Positions 17,004 to 19,727 of a DNA stretch of 19,727 bases are shown in pieces (within the stretch, counting starts at the first letter, position 1; each line of letters opens with the position of its first letter). Location of the stretch: contig CAYVWX010000023.1 of the NCBI GenBank assembly GCA_964455635.1, forward strand, positions 1-19,727, written 5' to 3'. Origin of the DNA: B16-G9 sp964455635 (GTDB lineage Bacteria > Bacteroidota > Bacteroidia > Bacteroidales > F082). The notes under the pieces were generated by a model. It saw nothing but the letters and a program-made list of their open reading frames with translations. It was not told the DNA's origin and ran no database searches. The translations under genes and the position numbers were made by a program.

Positions 17004-18314
17004 ATGGGTTCATTTAAAATTAAAGGCGGAAAGGCACTAAAAGGGGCCATAGTTCCGCAAGGAGCAAAAAACGAAGCATTACAGGTTATTTGTGCCGTAC
17101 TGCTCACCCGCGAAGCAGTAACCATTGGCAACATTCCCGACATTAGAGATGTGAACAAATTGATTGACCTGCTTAAGGGACTGGGTGTTAAGATTACAAA
17201 AACATCGGTTTCGGAATACCGGTTTCAGGCTGACGAAATAAATTTAGACTACCTTCATTCGGACGAGTTTTACAAACGCGGAACACAAATCAGAGGTAGT
17301 ATAATGATTTTAGGCCCCCTGTTGGCCAGGTTTGGAAAAGGAATTATACCACAGCCGGGAGGTGATAAAATAGGAAGGCGCAGGCTCGACACGCACTTTA
17401 ACGGATTAAAAAAACTGGGTGTCGATTTTGAATACGATGAAAACAAGCAACTTTACAGAGTTACGGCAAAAAAGCTGACAGGCTCGTACATGCTGCTTGA
17501 CGAAGCCTCGGTAACCGGAACTGCCAATATTTTAATGGCTGCCGTAATGGCTGAAGGAGAGACTACCATTTTTAATGCTGCCTGCGAGCCTTACCTGATA
17601 CAGCTGAGCAAAATGCTAAACAATATGGGTGCCCGCATTTCGGGAATAGGTTCTAACCGCCTTGTTGTTAACGGTGTTGAAACGCTGCACGGCACCACGC
17701 ACACATTGCTGGCCGACATGATAGAAGTAGGCTCGTTTATAGGCCTGGCAGCCATGACGGCATCGGAGCTAACCATTAAAAATGTCAGGCTTTCCGATTT
17801 GGGAATTATTCCGGATGTTTTTGAAAAAATCGGGGTGAAAGTATTTCAACAAAATGAGGATATCTTTATTCCCAAATACAAACATTATTCAATTCAAACT
17901 TTTATCGACGGTTCGATTATGAACATTGCCGATGCCCCCTGGCCGGGATTTACACCCGACCTTATCAGTATAATATTGGTGGTAGCCACGCAGGCGCAAG
18001 GCAGTGTGTTAATTCATCAAAAAATGTTTGAAAGCCGTTTGTTTTTTGTAGATAAGTTAATTGATATGGGTGCACGAATTATACTGTGCGACCCGCATCG
18101 AGCCACCGTGATAGGTCTTGACAGAAACCCTGCTTTAAGAGGTATTAAAATGACATCGCCGGATATCAGGGCGGGAGTGGCATTGCTTATTGCAGCACTG
18201 TCGGCAAAAGGCGACAGCATTATCGACAACATTGAGCAAATCGACCGCGGTTATCAAAATATCGACAAGCGATTGCGTGCATTAGGTGCTGATATTGAAA
18301 GGGTAAACAATTAA
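17004..18314 (+). CDS. murA: UDP-N-acetylglucosamine 1-carboxyvinyltransferase MurA, Asp-type active site
   Basis: A 436-residue enolpyruvyl transferase with the two-domain EPSP-synthase-like fold. It transfers enolpyruvate from PEP to UDP-GlcNAc, the first committed step of peptidoglycan synthesis. The start MGSFKIKGGKALKGAI gives the normal N-terminus, and K22-N23 in GAKNEAL correspond to the conserved Lys-Asn pair. The catalytic loop reads PQPGGDKIGRRRLDTH, with Asp121 (codon GAT at 17364-17366) where most MurA enzymes have the Cys that fosfomycin alkylates. Further motifs are SVTGTANILMAAVMAEG, LADMIEVGSFIGLAA, PWPGFTPDL and SPDIRAGVALLIAAL. Cys-to-Asp MurA enzymes are active and fosfomycin-resistant in other bacteria, so intrinsic resistance is expected. 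It is divergent from the HhH gene. Confidence 0.95.
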   Translation: MGSFKIKGGKALKGAIVPQGAKNEALQVICAVLLTREAVTIGNIPDIRDVNKLIDLLKGLGVKITKTSVSEYRFQADEINLDYLHSDEFYKRGTQIRGSIMILGPLLARFGKGIIPQPGGDKIGRRRLDTHFNGLKKLGVDFEYDENKQLYRVTAKKLTGSYMLLDEASVTGTANILMAAVMAEGETTIFNAACEPYLIQLSKMLNNMGARISGIGSNRLVVNGVETLHGTTHTLLADMIEVGSFIGLAAMTASELTIKNVRLSDLGIIPDVFEKIGVKVFQQNEDIFIPKYKHYSIQTFIDGSIMNIADAPWPGFTPDLISIILVVATQAQGSVLIHQKMFESRLFFVDKLIDMGARIILCDPHRATVIGLDRNPALRGIKMTSPDIRAGVALLIAALSAKGDSIIDNIEQIDRGYQNIDKRLRALGADIERVNN

Positions 18315-18329
18315 TAATTGAACGACCTG

Positions 18330-18433
18330 ACTGCGTGAGGGATTGCAGTGGCACCCCACAGCACCCCTGAATTTATGAAGGGGTGCGAGGAGTATAACGG
18401 AAAGCCCGACCCGACGTAAGGAGGGACACGCCC
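18330..18433. repeat. Structured GC-rich intergenic repeat element, about 104 bp
   Basis: The 261-bp gap between murA and grpE contains a GC-rich block unlike its AT-rich surroundings. GCGTG (18333-18337) can pair with CACGC (18427-18431) to close the element. Inside, GCACCCCT (18361-18368) pairs perfectly with AGGGGTGC (18379-18386), and CCC near 18410-18412 can pair with GGG at 18423-18425. The minus-strand text (GGGCGTGTCCC ... GGGTCGGGCTTTCCG ... CCCTCACGC) resembles, from memory, an unnamed interspersed repeat of many Bacteroidota genomes. No reading frame or transposase is present. A mobile REP-like element or a small structured RNA are both possible. Confidence 0.6.
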
Positions 18434-18485
18434 AAACAAATAAAATTAAAATTATATTGCCTATCAGTCGTATTAAACCTGTCAT

Positions 18486-18518
18486 TTTGGCTGCAAAATT
18501 AATTGGCAAAAATTTTGC
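18486..18518 (+). promoter_or_regulatory. Candidate grpE promoter containing an inverted-repeat operator
   Basis: TTTG (18486-18489) and AAATTTTG (18510-18517) are spaced by 20 nt and fit the Bacteroidota promoter pattern with one mismatch in the -7 box. A perfect 8-bp inverted repeat, GCAAAATT (18493-18500) and AATTTTGC (18511-18518), lies across the spacer and the -7 box. That is a typical place for a repressor to bind. It does not match the HrcA CIRCE consensus. Both the promoter and the operator are predictions. Confidence 0.35.
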
Positions 18519-18557
18519 TTAGCTTGGGCAACCTGTAAAGGTTATCGACCAAAAATA

Positions 18558-18565
18558 TAAGGAGG
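18558..18565 (+). promoter_or_regulatory. Strong Shine-Dalgarno site of grpE
   Basis: TAAGGAGG is a full anti-Shine-Dalgarno match ending 10 nt before the grpE ATG at 18576. Most other starts in this window have only A-rich leaders, as usual in Bacteroidota, so this site stands out and fixes the grpE start. Confidence 0.75.
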
Positions 18566-18575
18566 ATAAACAGTT

Positions 18576-19157
18576 ATGAAAGAGAATAAAAATAAAGAAC
18601 AAAATCAGGAAATAGAGGACGTTCAGTTTGAGGATCAGAACGTTGAAGATAGAAAAGGAAAGGGTAAAGGCCGCAAAAAAAAGGCCGGCAAGGAGGACAA
18701 ACTTTTAAAAGAAAAAGAGGAACTACAGCAAAAATACGACGATTTAAACGACCGTTTTTTAAGGCTTTATTCGGAGTTTGACAATTTCAGAAAACGAACT
18801 GCCAAAGAAAAACTGGAGTTGATTAAGTCGGCGTCGCAGGATTTAATTGTTGATTTATTGCCCGTTTTAGACGATTTTGAAAGGGGGCTTAAAGCGTTTG
18901 AAGAGCACAATGCCGACCCGGAACTGATTAAAGGTGTTGAACTTATTTACACAAAATTTTACAACATTTTAAAGCAGAGAGGGCTAAAGCCCATGGAGTC
19001 GATGGGTAAAGAGTTTAATACCGACTGGCACGAAGCTTTAACAAACATACCGGCTCCTTCGGAAGATATGAAAGGTAAAGTGGTTGATGTAATTCAAACG
19101 GGATACCTGCTGAACGACAAAGTGATACGGTATGCAAAAGTAGTTGTTGGCAGTTAA
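18576..19157 (+). CDS. grpE: Nucleotide exchange factor GrpE
   Basis: A 193-residue cytoplasmic co-chaperone that releases ADP from DnaK in the DnaK-DnaJ-GrpE cycle. The first 45 residues are charged and low in complexity, with a basic run (KGKGKGRKKKAGK). A long coiled-coil helix follows (LLKEKEELQQKYDDLNDRFLRLYSEFDNFRKR, about residues 43-75). The conserved LLPVLDDFERGL and the C-terminal beta-wing (MGKEFNTDWHEALTNIP, VVDVIQTGYLLNDKVIRYAKVVV) complete the family pattern. Length is normal. It precedes dnaJ by 99 bp, the usual grpE-dnaJ order. Confidence 0.95.
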   Translation: MKENKNKEQNQEIEDVQFEDQNVEDRKGKGKGRKKKAGKEDKLLKEKEELQQKYDDLNDRFLRLYSEFDNFRKRTAKEKLELIKSASQDLIVDLLPVLDDFERGLKAFEEHNADPELIKGVELIYTKFYNILKQRGLKPMESMGKEFNTDWHEALTNIPAPSEDMKGKVVDVIQTGYLLNDKVIRYAKVVVGS

Positions 19158-19183
19158 AACCGGCCTTTAAAAGCCAAAAAGAT

Positions 19184-19220
19184 TAAGTCGTTTCGGAAAT
19201 TACCTTTCCGGAATGACTTA
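19184..19220 (+). terminator. Long intercistronic hairpin between grpE and dnaJ
   Basis: TAAGTCGTTTCGGAAA (19184-19199) pairs with TTTCCGGAATGACTTA (19205-19220) as a 16-bp stem with two G-U wobbles on the plus strand and a 5-nt loop (TTACC). The stem is followed by TTGTTGTTGA rather than a clean T-run. It could be a weak terminator or attenuator, or an RNA-processing or stability element that sets the grpE to dnaJ ratio. Confidence 0.5.
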
Positions 19221-19256
19221 TTGTTGTTGATAAGAATTAATATTGATTAAAACACC

Positions 19257-19727
19257 ATGAGCAAAAGAGATTATTACGAGGTACTTGGGGTTACTAAAAC
19301 AGCCACGGAAATTGAAATAAAAAAGGCTTATCGTAAGATGGCCTTAAAATATCACCCCGACAAAAACCCTGACAACAAAGAGGCTGAGGAAAGATTTAAA
19401 GAAGCAGCCGAGGCCTATGAGGTACTGAGCAATGCTGACAAACGGCAGCGATACGACCAATTTGGCCATGCCGGCGTAGGCAGTGCTGCAGGAGGCGGCT
19501 TTGGCGGCGGAGGCATGTCGATGGATGATATTTTCAGCCACTTTGGCGATATTTTCGGCGGCGCTTTCGGGGGCGGCTTTGGGGGTGGCGGAAGCCGGCA
19601 CAGGGTTAACCGCGGTTCGAACCTGAGAGTTAAAGTAAAGCTTACGCTTGCAGAGATGGCTCATGGTGTTGAAAAAAAGATTAAGCTAAATAAATTGAGA
19701 TTTAATATTAATCAATTTATAAAAGAT
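19257..19727 (+). CDS. dnaJ: Chaperone DnaJ, 5' portion (truncated at window edge, odd last ~11 codons)
   Basis: 157 codons are present and the frame is still open at the window end. The J domain spans residues 2-70 and has MSKRDYYEVLGV, AYRKMALKYHPDKNPDN with the HPD motif that triggers DnaK ATPase, and YEVLSNADKRQRYDQFGH. A Gly/Phe-rich linker follows (about 72-117), then the start of the substrate domain (RGSNLRVKVKLTLAEMAHGVEKKIKL). Normally the Cys-rich CxxCxGxG zinc domain comes next. Instead the last residues read LRFNINQFIKD, which do not resemble DnaJ, and the DNA turns very AT-rich. This may be an assembly edge error, an insertion, or real divergence. It follows grpE, as expected for an operon. 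Confidence 0.9.
   Translation, partial: MSKRDYYEVLGVTKTATEIEIKKAYRKMALKYHPDKNPDNKEAEERFKEAAEAYEVLSNADKRQRYDQFGHAGVGSAAGGGFGGGGMSMDDIFSHFGDIFGGAFGGGFGGGGSRHRVNRGSNLRVKVKLTLAEMAHGVEKKIKLNKLRFNINQFIKD
19690..19720. repeat. Inverted repeat in the AT-rich terminal sequence of dnaJ
   Basis: ATAAATTGA (19690-19698) and TCAATTTAT (19712-19720) form a perfect 9-bp inverted repeat around a 13-nt AT-only-but-one loop. It coincides with the point where the dnaJ translation stops resembling its family. It may be an artefact of the sequence end or the edge of an inserted element. Confidence 0.5.

Noticed and set aside
18493..18518. CIRCE (HrcA) operator
   Set aside because: The arms (GCAAAATT/AATTTTGC) do not match the TTAGCACTC-type CIRCE arms.
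18315..18575. A small gene or tRNA between murA and grpE
   Set aside because: No frame with a start and plausible protein is seen, and the GC-rich hairpins do not form a cloverleaf or a CCA-type acceptor end.
19344..19664. A 106-codon minus-strand frame opposite dnaJ
   Set aside because: It is the complement of the J domain and Gly/Phe region; its Ala/Ser-rich sequence comes from the GC-rich glycine codons of dnaJ.

Overview
The window looks like a chromosomal segment of a member of the Bacteroidota, probably a marine or gut-type Marinilabiliales/Bacteroidales relative. The reasons are a type IX secretion system (T9SS) locus, a GldJ-type lipoprotein, TAnnTTTG-like -7 promoter boxes, mostly A-rich start regions without Shine-Dalgarno sequences, and the housekeeping gene set. 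Species cannot be named from sequence alone. No phage, IS transposase, CRISPR array, tRNA or rRNA is visible.

Layout. (1) 1-237 is the 3' end of a biotin-dependent acyl-CoA carboxyltransferase. It faces the T9SS genes across a short intergenic region holding a perfect hairpin and a 9-unit heptanucleotide tandem repeat. (2) 378-9285, minus strand, is a T9SS maturation cluster transcribed as porU paralogue 2, porU paralogue 1, porV. The two C25-type sortases are nearly the same length (1267 and 1263 aa). Each has its own signal peptide, His/Cys catalytic pair and C-terminal sorting-like domain. (3) A divergent promoter region (9286-9488) separates this from a plus-strand group: a PorP/SprF outer-membrane protein, gldJ, then murF and anmK. 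The gldJ terminator hairpin runs directly into the murF start codon. (4) 14458-16910, minus strand, holds a membrane-anchored triple helix-hairpin-helix protein followed by a POT/PTR-type transporter, whose 3' end overlaps anmK tail to tail. (5) 17004-19727, plus strand, holds murA (catalytic Cys replaced by Asp), a structured interspersed-type repeat, grpE and the 5' part of dnaJ. The dnaJ frame stops resembling DnaJ in its last ~11 codons, at the window edge.

How the genes fit together. PorU, PorV, a PorP/SprF protein and GldJ all belong to the system that exports CTD-bearing cargo across the outer membrane, cleaves the sorting signal and supports gliding in relatives that glide. MurF, AnmK and MurA are peptidoglycan synthesis and recycling enzymes. 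GrpE and DnaJ are DnaK co-chaperones. The most unusual points are the tandem, apparently intact porU duplication, the terminator abutting murF, a dyad inside a possible grpE promoter, the long grpE-dnaJ intercistronic hairpin and the dnaJ derailment.
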